Assembly: GCA_934217675.1 (NCBI GenBank)
Contig: CAKQCV010000078.1
Coordinates: 1 to 10,425 of the forward strand
DNA: 10,425 bases
DNA from: an uncultured Prevotella sp.
GTDB lineage: Bacteria; Bacteroidota; Bacteroidia; Bacteroidales; Bacteroidaceae
Direction: 5' to 3'
Shown here: piece after piece, positions 1-5,218 of the stretch
Position numbering within the stretch: position 1 is the first letter of the stretch
Layout: each line of letters starts with the position of its first letter
Translations under genes and position numbers: made by a program
The notes under the pieces: model-generated
Database searches by the model: none
The model's input: only the letters and a program-made list of their open reading frames with translations
Told to the model about the DNA's origin: nothing

Positions 1-882
1 GGCTGGATGGTTATTCTGAACATAGTACATTGGAGCTTCTCCGGTGTTCTTCTTCCGCTTCTTTTCGATGCAGTCAATTGTGACGGATTTTTGCAGGATT
101 GCATCTCCGCAATATCGCTCGTTGGAGAGCATATTCATGATCATGCCCTTGCTAAAGCTGATGGTTTTGCCAGGAATATCATAGTTCTCAGCCTGCATCA
201 TCTTGGAGATTTTGTCCACGGTTTCCCCAGCCAGATAGAGGTTGAAGATGCGTTCCACGATGACCGCTTCGCTCGGTACGATCTCCGGCTCACCGTCAGC
301 GCCCTTTCTATAGCCGAGGAACCGCTTGTACATAAACACTGGAGTTCCTTCCTCGAACTTCTTGCGGACGCTCCATGTGATATTCTTGCTGATGCTCTCG
401 GATTCGGACTGTGCGAAGCCAGCATAGATGACCAGATACAGTTCACTATCTGTCTTGAGTGTATCGATCTGCTGCTCCTCAAAGTAGACGCCGATGCCTT
501 TGGACTTGAGCATTCGGACATAGTCAAGGCAGTCCACCGTATTTCTGGCAAATCGGGATACGGACTTAGTAATGATGTAATCGATCTTTCCGGCCAGACA
601 ATCGTTGATCATTTTGTTGAACTCAGGCCGCTTGTCGGCTCTTGTGCCGGACTTGCCCTCATCAGCGAACAGGCCTGCGAAGCACCAGTCTTTACGACTG
701 GCGATCATCTCGGTGTACACCTTCTTTTGGTTGGCATAGGAGACGAGCTGTTCTTCGCTATCTGTCGAGACTCGGCAGTATGCCGCCACTCTTTTCTGCC
801 TGTATTTTTCTTTGTCTACCGTCATGGAGCGTTTCGGCTCTATGACAGTGACAATTTTCTTAGGGACTTTCGTTACTTCCAT
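1..882 (-). CDS. Large serine recombinase, partial (C-terminus beyond window edge)
   Basis: A site-specific DNA recombinase of the resolvase/invertase superfamily, expected to cut and rejoin attachment sites of a mobile element through a covalent phosphoserine. The 294 visible residues start with a ~30-residue N-terminal extension, then the catalytic domain with YCRVS (nucleophile Ser39) and the conserved ITKSVSRFARN helix motif. After that comes the start of the Recombinase domain (FLGYRKG near residue 195, NERYCGD near 265). The reading frame is still open at base 1, so the zinc ribbon and coiled coil are not seen. The ATG at 882 has a GGAGG 12 bases upstream, a rather long spacing. It overlaps the 3' end of the preceding gene by 23 bases, which points to translational coupling. 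It is the third of three consecutive recombinase genes. Family assignment is very secure; its att sites cannot be inferred. Confidence 0.95.
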   Translation of the reverse strand, partial: MEVTKVPKKIVTVIEPKRSMTVDKEKYRQKRVAAYCRVSTDSEEQLVSYANQKKVYTEMIASRKDWCFAGLFADEGKSGTRADKRPEFNKMINDCLAGKIDYIITKSVSRFARNTVDCLDYVRMLKSKGIGVYFEEQQIDTLKTDSELYLVIYAGFAQSESESISKNITWSVRKKFEEGTPVFMYKRFLGYRKGADGEPEIVPSEAVIVERIFNLYLAGETVDKISKMMQAENYDIPGKTISFSKGMIMNMLSNERYCGDAILQKSVTIDCIEKKRKKNTGEAPMYYVQNNHPA

Positions 883-1741
883 CGTCCAGCGTGACCTCCG
901 TTTCTGTCTTAGTATGAAGCACCACTCTGCCTTGTTCGCCGAGCGTGATGCATGAGGCGAGGGCGGTAAAGTAATCTCGATTGAATTCATCCTGCGTGAC
1001 CATCGTATGTGCCAGTTTCCTTGCGAGCGATACTGTGAGGTTCAACTTGGCATTGCTTTGCTCGTACATCAGCGCTGCCAACTCGATGGTCTTTTCAATG
1101 ATGTACTCCTCGTTTGGAGCGTCACGCTCCAGCTCCAGGGCGATATCGTTTCCTACCTTGGTGACCTTCGCGTCTGGTTCATACCGTTTCCTGGGCTTCG
1201 GCTGGAGCAGATGGTCATTGAGGATGACCCGATTGATGAGGACGGTAATGGTTTCGATGAGTTGGGTATCGCTGATGCGAACTCTGATGCCGCAGTCATC
1301 GTTAGTGCAGTTCCAGCTCTCTCGAATGCGATGTTTCATACTGACACGACGCTTCATTGGCTGACCGCAGTTGTCGCACCGAACGAAGTCACGGAGCAGG
1401 TCGATGGCATCGTTTTCCTTTTCGCAGGTATTGCGCTGCCGCGCCGTTTTCAGGCTGACTGCCGCTTCATACATATCTTCATCTATGATGGGGTCGTATT
1501 CTTCAGTCCCAATATATTTGGCGTTGTCGATGATTCTTGCGATACGGGCTTTATCCCATGTGGTGGTTCTTTGTGTATATGGGATCTGGCGACCGGTCAG
1601 TTCTTCCGCAATTGCTTTGAGAGAAGCGCCATCCAGATATGCCTTAAAGATCTCTCGGATGATCTCTGCTTCCTCAGTTGAGATGACCGTTCTGCCATTT
1701 CGCATCGTGTATCCGTATGGGATGTATCGTATCTTTTTCAT
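860..1741 (-). CDS. Serine recombinase-like protein lacking the catalytic domain
   Basis: This 293-residue protein begins directly at the Recombinase (DNA-binding) domain: PYGYTMRNG at residues 8-16 and NAKYIGTE at 73-80. A zinc ribbon follows with Cys122, Cys125, Cys145 and Cys150, then a helical, charged C-terminal part. The whole N-terminal resolvase domain with the nucleophilic serine is absent, so it should bind DNA or partner recombinases but not cut DNA alone. The absence looks genuine: the ATG at 1741 has a close AGGAGG (5 bases away) that overlaps the stop codon of the upstream recombinase gene, and no resolvase-like frame precedes it. It overlaps the next recombinase gene by 23 bases. 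Short recombinase genes between two full ones are known from some Firmicutes integrative elements; a role as an accessory subunit of a multi-protein integrase is inference. Confidence 0.9.
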   Translation of the reverse strand: MKKIRYIPYGYTMRNGRTVISTEEAEIIREIFKAYLDGASLKAIAEELTGRQIPYTQRTTTWDKARIARIIDNAKYIGTEEYDPIIDEDMYEAAVSLKTARQRNTCEKENDAIDLLRDFVRCDNCGQPMKRRVSMKHRIRESWNCTNDDCGIRVRISDTQLIETITVLINRVILNDHLLQPKPRKRYEPDAKVTKVGNDIALELERDAPNEEYIIEKTIELAALMYEQSNAKLNLTVSLARKLAHTMVTQDEFNRDYFTALASCITLGEQGRVVLHTKTETEVTLDDGSNESP

Positions 1742-1750
1742 GAGTGCCTC

Positions 1751-3292
1751 CTATATGCGTTCTCTGAATCGAAGCCCGCCAAGGAGTTCCACGGACATTT
1801 CGTCCTCTTTATTGATTTGGATGGACTTCACAATTTCCAGAAAGAGCTTCTCATCGAATGCTTCGAGGGGTTCTTCCAGTTCGAAGATGAGCATTTTTAG
1901 TCTCTTGACTTCCTCAAGCATGATGGCGGCTTTTGAATTGAACTTCTCCTGTCTGATGTCCTTAAGTTTTGCCAGCTCTGCGCCGATCTCGTTGGCTTGC
2001 GCCTGATAGACTTCAGGGGCGAGGTATCCCTTGGACCGGAGTTGTTCAAGCATGAGCAGTTTCGCATTCAACTCAGCGATGCTCTTGCTTAAATCACGCG
2101 CAGCCAGATTGTTTCGCTTCATAGCTGCCAATGTCATTTCCAGCCGGCTGATGACCTGTCCGAGAATGTTATCTTCAGAGAACCGCAGTTTGTTCACCAT
2201 GGAGATGAAGCCGTCGTAGATTCTTTCTTCGCTGTAGTAGTTGGAATCGCAGGCCATGCTGTCATCTTTGTGAAGAGAGCATACCCACTTCACAGTCCCC
2301 GACACGATTCTTCGCCTATAGAAAGAGCCACACTCAGAACACTGAATGCGGCTCGTAAGCGGATAGATATTTTGTGTTGTTGCTTTGGCGAAGACATCCT
2401 TGCGCTTTTCAATAAGGGTCTGAGCGGCATCGAATACATCCTTTTCGACGATGCCGGGGTGGGTACCCTTTGCGTAGAAGCGATCTTCCTGTCCACGATT
2501 GGGGTGTTGGTTGAAGGGAACGGTGGTTTCTCGGTAGGTCTTTTGATAAAAGCTGTCGCCGATGTACCTTTCGTTCTTCAGAATATATGCCACGCGACTT
2601 GGTCGCCAGATTGCCTTTCCGGCCTTGGTAGGGATATTGAGTTTGTTCAGCTCTCTTGCAATCTCACTTGTGGAGAAGCCCTGCAAGTACAGAGCGAAAA
2701 TATTCCGCACAATGCCTGCTTCCGGCTCGTACACGGTCAACATCTTATCGACTAACCGGTATCCGTAAGGGGCGTTGCTGTCCACATACTCGCCAAGTTC
2801 CATGCGTTTGACGATTGAGAGACGCTGGTTCATAGAGATGGACTGCGATTCCTCCTGCGCCAGAGCAGAGAAGGTATTAAGAAGCATCTCGTCACCCATA
2901 GAGAGCGTTGAGATGCCTTCCTTTTCAAACTGTACGCCCACACCCAGCAACTTGAGCTTTCTTACATAGGCCAGAGCGTCTTTTGTGTTTCGTGCGAAGC
3001 GAGAGATGGACTTCGTTATGATGAGGTCAATGTGCTTGAGCTCACACATGCGGATCATCCGCTGAAATTCATCACGGGTTTCACTTTTCATTCCGGTAAG
3101 CCCTTCATCGGCGAAGATGTCCACCAGTTCCCAATCGTCGCGTGCTCCGATATATTTTTTGTATGCTCGGATCTGTGCGGCATAGGAGTTGAGCTGATCA
3201 GCGGAGTTGGAAGACACTCGGCAGTAAGCTGCAACCTGCATTTTCTTCGTGCTCTGCCTTGTGATAGGGGTGATGAGCCGTACTTCAGGCAT
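1751..3292 (-). CDS. Large serine recombinase, full length
   Basis: A 513-residue site-specific recombinase. The resolvase catalytic domain (about 17-165) carries YCRVS with nucleophile Ser27, FADEGLTG (60-67) and ITKSISRFARN (92-102) with the active-site arginines. The Recombinase domain follows (about 172-300; APYGYR, NERYIGD). A zinc ribbon has Cys318, Cys321, Cys338 and Cys348. A long coiled coil (about 375-480) is the type that controls integration versus excision in this family. Length and domain order are typical. The ATG at 3292 has AGGAGG 8 bases upstream. It is the first gene of the recombinase triplet, and its stop overlaps the ribosome binding site of the next gene. A strong palindrome in its leader suggests regulated expression. 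Substrate attachment sites are unknown. Confidence 0.97.
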   Translation of the reverse strand: MPEVRLITPITRQSTKKMQVAAYCRVSSNSADQLNSYAAQIRAYKKYIGARDDWELVDIFADEGLTGMKSETRDEFQRMIRMCELKHIDLIITKSISRFARNTKDALAYVRKLKLLGVGVQFEKEGISTLSMGDEMLLNTFSALAQEESQSISMNQRLSIVKRMELGEYVDSNAPYGYRLVDKMLTVYEPEAGIVRNIFALYLQGFSTSEIARELNKLNIPTKAGKAIWRPSRVAYILKNERYIGDSFYQKTYRETTVPFNQHPNRGQEDRFYAKGTHPGIVEKDVFDAAQTLIEKRKDVFAKATTQNIYPLTSRIQCSECGSFYRRRIVSGTVKWVCSLHKDDSMACDSNYYSEERIYDGFISMVNKLRFSEDNILGQVISRLEMTLAAMKRNNLAARDLSKSIAELNAKLLMLEQLRSKGYLAPEVYQAQANEIGAELAKLKDIRQEKFNSKAAIMLEEVKRLKMLIFELEEPLEAFDEKLFLEIVKSIQINKEDEMSVELLGGLRFRERI

Positions 3293-3317
3293 TTCGGTGT
3301 CCTCCTCTCTCGTTTTT

Positions 3318-3346
3318 TGGTTGGTATCATATTATGATACCAACCA
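3318..3346. promoter_or_regulatory. Perfect 29-bp palindrome in recombinase leader (possible operator)
   Basis: Perfect inverted repeat with 14-base arms (TGGTTGGTATCATA) around a single central T. It lies between the likely recombinase promoter and the AGGAGG of the first recombinase gene. No T-run follows on the minus strand, so it is not an ordinary terminator. It fits an operator for a dimeric regulator, a transcript-stabilising hairpin, or a recombinase-binding site near an element end. Confidence 0.75.
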
Positions 3347-3361
3347 CTTTTGGCAAACCAC

Positions 3362-3390
3362 ATTATACTGATAACTATTCTGAATAGCTA
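3362..3390 (-). promoter_or_regulatory. Possible recombinase operon promoter with small palindrome
   Basis: On the minus strand a perfect TATAAT (3362-3367) lies 70 bases upstream of the first recombinase start. Just upstream of it is a 6+1+6 bp palindrome (CTATTC/GAATAG, 3375-3387) in the -35 to spacer region. No good -35 hexamer is seen 16-18 bases away, which would fit an activator-dependent promoter or a chance -10 match. Confidence 0.4.
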
Positions 3391-3434
3391 CCAAAACAAT
3401 TGGAACAGCGCAGAATTGACCTTATGCACAATTT

Positions 3435-3593
3435 TCAGTGGGCTAATACGATATCTGCGCCGGTAAGCTTCATATAATATTTTTTCGCCCTGGCATATTC
3501 CTTTTCTGTGATCAACTCCTGCGCAAGGAGATCCTTCAGCATATCAACAATAAAGAGAAAATTGGCGTTCTTGGTGTTCTTGTTTGACAGCAC
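3435..3593 (-). CDS. Small SHOCT-like helical protein (52 aa, GTG start)
   Basis: A 52-codon gene starting with GTG at 3593, with AGGAGG 7 bases upstream and stop TGA at 3435-3437. The core LKDLLAQELITEKEYARAKK (residues 19-38) fits the short C-terminal (SHOCT) pattern: a leucine-rich helix, a turn with I-T-E-x-E, and a second basic helix. There is no signal peptide or membrane segment. It lies just before the recombinase triplet and is read in the same direction. In my knowledge of clostridial elements, small SHOCT-type genes accompany serine recombinases, and a role as a helper such as a directionality factor is inference. The gene is missed if only ATG starts are considered. Confidence rests on the ribosome binding site, family-like motif and position; no search was possible. 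Confidence 0.75.
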   Translation of the reverse strand: MLSNKNTKNANFLFIVDMLKDLLAQELITEKEYARAKKYYMKLTGADIVLAH

Positions 3594-3719
3594 GGTGCTA
3601 CCTCCTCGTAGTTGATTTCGTGTTTATAGAAATGAGCAGAGACAGCAGTTACAGTATAGTCTGCTGCCTTTGGCGGTTTCGCTGCTCCATGTAGTACACA
3701 CTGCAAGGAGCAACTTTTC

Positions 3720-3747
3720 AATATAATTTTGTCGAATCTGTTGTCAC
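3720..3747 (-). promoter_or_regulatory. Candidate promoter of the SHOCT-like gene
   Basis: On the minus strand GTGACA (3742-3747), a 16-base spacer and TATATT (3720-3725) form a plausible sigma-A type promoter about 125 bases upstream of the GTG start. The 47-bp inverted repeat lies immediately upstream, where an activator or repressor could act. The leader between them also holds a weaker CAGCAG/CTGCTG repeat at 3643-3666. Confidence 0.45.
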
Positions 3748-3761
3748 TTTTCAAAATTGCA

Positions 3762-3808
3762 GATGATAGAAATCTAAGGACAAGTCTTGTCCTCACATTT
3801 CTATCATC
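3762..3808. repeat. 47-bp near-perfect inverted repeat
   Basis: Two 23-base arms (3762-3784 and 3786-3808) around one central T match at 21 of 23 positions. The outer arm begins GATGATAGAAAT and the inner arm ends AGGACAAG. It lies between a minus-strand terminator and the candidate promoter of the SHOCT-like gene. There is no directly following T-run of terminator type on either strand. The length and symmetry fit a large operator or a serine recombinase binding/attachment site; which one cannot be decided here. Confidence 0.8.
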
Positions 3809-3855
3809 AAAAAGGCGGGAGCCGTCCATTGGTTGGAAGAATATTGCTTTCCCAT
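3793..3855 (-). CDS. Possible 20-codon leader peptide inside the terminator
   Basis: An ATG at 3855 in the loop of the 3809-3875 hairpin opens a 20-codon frame that begins MGKQYSSNQW. It reads through the 3' arm of the terminator and the T-run, ending with TGA at 3793-3795. A GGGAG lies 12 bases upstream, inside the 5' arm of the stem. Translation would disrupt the terminator hairpin. The frame is short, spacing is poor, and it could be chance. Confidence 0.25.
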   Translation of the reverse strand: MGKQYSSNQWTAPAFLMIEM

Positions 3856-3875
3856 GGTTTGGCTCGGCTCCCGCC
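3809..3875 (-). terminator. Rho-independent terminator with ~40-base loop
   Basis: Perfect 11-bp GC-rich stem (GGCGGGAGCCG at 3814-3824 pairing with CGGCTCCCGCC at 3865-3875), followed on the minus strand by five T (3809-3813). The loop is 40 bases and can form an inner CCAT/ATGG pairing. It ends the transcript carrying the sigma-like gene and the palindrome-rich region, unless read-through to the SHOCT-like and recombinase genes is controlled here. Confidence 0.75.
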
Positions 3876-3935
3876 GCATTTGTGTTCTTACTTACTAATG
3901 ATCCTATTCGACACTACTTCCCGGATCGTGGGCGG

Positions 3936-4235
3936 CTAAACTGACCAGTGGCTGGCACCACCCTCCGGGAATCTCACCCCTCCGAGGATCTCTCCGAGCT
4001 GCCCCCATTGCTTGAGTCTGTGGCTGGACAGTGAGTACAGGTCAACGGTATCATTGCGAGACAACTTGCCAAAGCTGCTTTGGGCTGGGTGGGTATCGCT
4101 CGGCCACCTTAGTAGGCCGTCTTTTATGCGGAGTTCTCCGCACAGGTGGGTCTTGGCGCACCCGCCGCATCGCTGCTCCCCTTCGTCGGGGGCCCGCTGA
4201 CTGACGTTATCAGTCGCCGGATATTCAGTTTTCAA
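3936..4235 (-). other. Palindrome-rich region: candidate structured RNA or 99-aa TTG-start ORF
   Basis: The stretch after the sigma-like gene contains many short perfect inverted repeats in a row: GACTGA/TCAGTC (4199-4215), CCCC/GGGG (4178-4191), a perfect 16-bp TGCGGAGTTCTCCGCA (4127-4142), GGCC/GGCC (4102-4118), CCAAAGC-T-GCTTTGG (4069-4083) and GTGG/CCAC (3948-3961). CTCCGAG is also directly repeated (3980, 3992). This density suggests a folded RNA on the minus strand, ended by the terminator at 3809-3875. The same stretch is open as a 99-codon frame starting TTG at 4235, with CGGCAKTHLCGELR and ending GGASHWSV. It has reasonable codon use but no ribosome binding site. A second overlapping frame (ATG at about 4171, 38-39 codons, with GGGGAG upstream) adds to the doubt. 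I do not recognise either protein. Confidence 0.45.
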
Positions 4236-4289
4236 CGTTCACAAGAAGAGATTTTTCTTCTCGCATGTATACGGGAGAAAACAAGAATC

Positions 4290-4736
4290 TTAACAACCCT
4301 CCGCGTCCAAATTATTTTTGATTTTTTTCAAAATGCGCTTCTTCCGCTCATGGACGGCCTGTTGAGATATTCCCAGCTTCTGCGCGCATTCCCTTTCGGT
4401 GCGGTTTTTGAAGTAAAGTTCATAGACCAGCTCGTAGTCTTTAGGAGGAAGCAGATCCAGAACATTACGCAAGGACTGGACTACCATGTCCTCAATGGCC
4501 TGATTTTCGGGCGTATTGTCATAATCTATAAACTCGTGGAACCGCTCGAACCCCTCATTTTCGCCGCCAATCAGCGAACTCATCTGTGTCTCATGCTTAA
4601 AAAAGCGTTCCGTGCTATCTTCGATATTCCATTTCGTTCGCCTGTAGGTCTGAAAAACTTCCTTGGTTACTTGGATAAGTTCATATTGGCCGGTCATGGT
4701 ATTGTAAACATTGAGAACATATACTTTTTCGGACAT
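4290..4736 (-). CDS. Sigma-70 region 4-like regulator
   Basis: A 148-residue protein whose C-terminal half (about 80-142) resembles sigma-70 region 4: LRNVLDLLPPKDYELVYELYF, then a helix-turn-helix ending ISQQAVHERKKRILKKI. There is no recognisable region 2, so it is shorter than a complete sigma factor. Such proteins are common in clostridial and enterococcal conjugative elements, where they are annotated as sigma-70 family or YlxM-like regulators. The N-terminal part (VYVLNVYNTMTGQYELIQVTK) is a small uncharacterised segment. The ATG at 4736 has AGGAG 9 bases upstream, and that site lies in a long stem-loop preceded by a leader ORF, so translation is probably controlled. It probably activates element genes nearby; the target promoters are not known. 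Confidence 0.85.
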   Translation of the reverse strand: MSEKVYVLNVYNTMTGQYELIQVTKEVFQTYRRTKWNIEDSTERFFKHETQMSSLIGGENEGFERFHEFIDYDNTPENQAIEDMVVQSLRNVLDLLPPKDYELVYELYFKNRTERECAQKLGISQQAVHERKKRILKKIKNNLDAEGC

Positions 4737-4740
4737 GATT

Positions 4741-4797
4741 TTGATCTCCTTTTGATTTTTTGAAGTTGATGGGGTTTTTCAAAAAATCGGAGATCAA
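4741..4797 (-). promoter_or_regulatory. Stem-loop sequestering the sigma-like gene's ribosome binding site
   Basis: On the minus strand TTGATCTCC plus GATTTTTTGAA (4797-4778) pairs with TTCAAAAAATC (4764-4754) and GGAGATCAA (4749-4741). This gives 20 base pairs with a single 4-base bulge and a 13-base loop. The 3' arm contains the GGAG ribosome binding site of the gene starting at 4736, so in this fold initiation would be blocked. The leader ORF's stop codon lies in the 5' arm. Confidence 0.8.
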
Positions 4798-4838
4798 GGA
4801 TATTGAGCGATATAGGGCTCCCAAAGGCTGGTCAGCAT
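4794..4838 (-). CDS. 14-codon leader peptide upstream of the sigma-like gene
   Basis: The frame ATG (4838) to TGA (4794-4796) encodes MLTSLWEPYIAQYP. It has a strong GGAGG 5 bases before the ATG. Its stop codon is inside the 5' arm of the stem that hides the downstream ribosome binding site. A ribosome finishing or stalling on this ORF would cover that arm and free the GGAG of the sigma-like gene, as in the translational attenuation known for erm-type leaders. The C-terminal Tyr-Pro-stop is the kind of context that slows termination, and Trp6 could contribute to arrest. The coding evidence is only the ribosome binding site, the position and the logic; stalling signals and inducers are unknown. 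Confidence 0.6.
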   Translation of the reverse strand: MLTSLWEPYIAQYP

Positions 4839-4866
4839 TGTTACCTCCGTTAAGGGGCAACAGCAC

Positions 4867-4930
4867 AAAAAAGCCGGGCATTAAGAAGATAGGTACACTT
4901 TGCAGTAACCTTTTCCTCTCAATGCCCGGC
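4867..4930 (-). terminator. Terminator/attenuator with ~38-base loop and mini-ORF
   Basis: Perfect 10-bp stem GCCGGGCATT (4873-4882) / AATGCCCGGC (4921-4930), followed on the minus strand by six T (4867-4872). The 38-base loop carries AGGAAAAGG, 10 bases later GTG, and a five-codon frame (GTG TAC CTA TCT TCT TAA, 4881-4898) whose stop touches the 3' arm. It ends the ImmA/zinc-ribbon transcript. It could also serve as a transcription attenuator for the leader ORF and sigma-like gene, which lack an evident promoter of their own in between. Confidence 0.75.
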
Positions 4931-5011
4931 AATTTGGTGACTCATAGACTTCCTAATCTAAGGACCCGTGGCTCGGTGCGATCAGCTTTCTTATTCTGTT
5001 GTCGATTGTTC

Positions 5012-5218
5012 TTATGTGTAAGTATGGCAGGATGCTCGGTAGTAGGTAGCTCTCCTGCGGATTGGGGTACGATAACTCAGGTCTATCTCAACAATCTTTC
5101 GACAGTTGGGACACTTCAACTCAATGATGCCCGAAGTGGGAGTCACTTTATCAAAAATGCGCCAGTCGCATTTCGGGCAACGCTTTACAACTTTGATTTC
5201 ATACGAGTTAGGTTTCAT
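5012..5218 (-). CDS. Small zinc-ribbon protein
   Basis: A 68-residue protein with two CxxC knuckles (CPKC at 14-17 and CPNC at 36-39) separated by 18 residues that are likely a beta hairpin. This is a classic zinc-ribbon layout, similar in outline to the Com-type small proteins of phages. The C-terminal tail is basic (RRRATYYR). Its ATG at 5218 overlaps the TGA of the ImmA/IrrE-type gene as ATGA, so the two are almost certainly translated together. It is the last gene of the minus-strand operon before the terminator at 4867-4930. Zinc binding is well supported; the partner, nucleic acid or protein, is not known. Confidence 0.8.
   Translation of the reverse strand: MKPNSYEIKVVKRCPKCDWRIFDKVTPTSGIIELKCPNCRKIVEIDLSYRTPIRRRATYYRASCHTYT

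Noticed and set aside
7..894. 295-codon open frame on the plus strand
   Set aside because: It is the complement of a clearly real serine recombinase gene on the minus strand. It has no ribosome binding site or recognisable domain and arises from codon bias.
1007..2006. Long plus-strand frames of 127-224 codons
   Set aside because: All lie antisense to the second and first recombinase genes and show no family motifs.
3536..3829. 97-codon minus-strand frame
   Set aside because: It spans the 47-bp inverted repeat and promoter region and overlaps the SHOCT-like gene, which has the better start and motif. Its start (3829) lies in the terminator and lacks a ribosome binding site.
3729..3944. 71-codon plus-strand frame across the inverted repeats
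   Set aside because: Its coding appearance comes from the inverted repeat sequence; no ribosome binding site, and it crosses the terminator stem.
3936..4235. RNase P RNA, tmRNA or group II intron
   Set aside because: None of the conserved signatures I know for these RNAs is recognisable on either strand.
4146..4763. 205-codon plus-strand frame
   Set aside because: Antisense to the sigma-like gene, whose region 4 motif and ribosome binding site are convincing.
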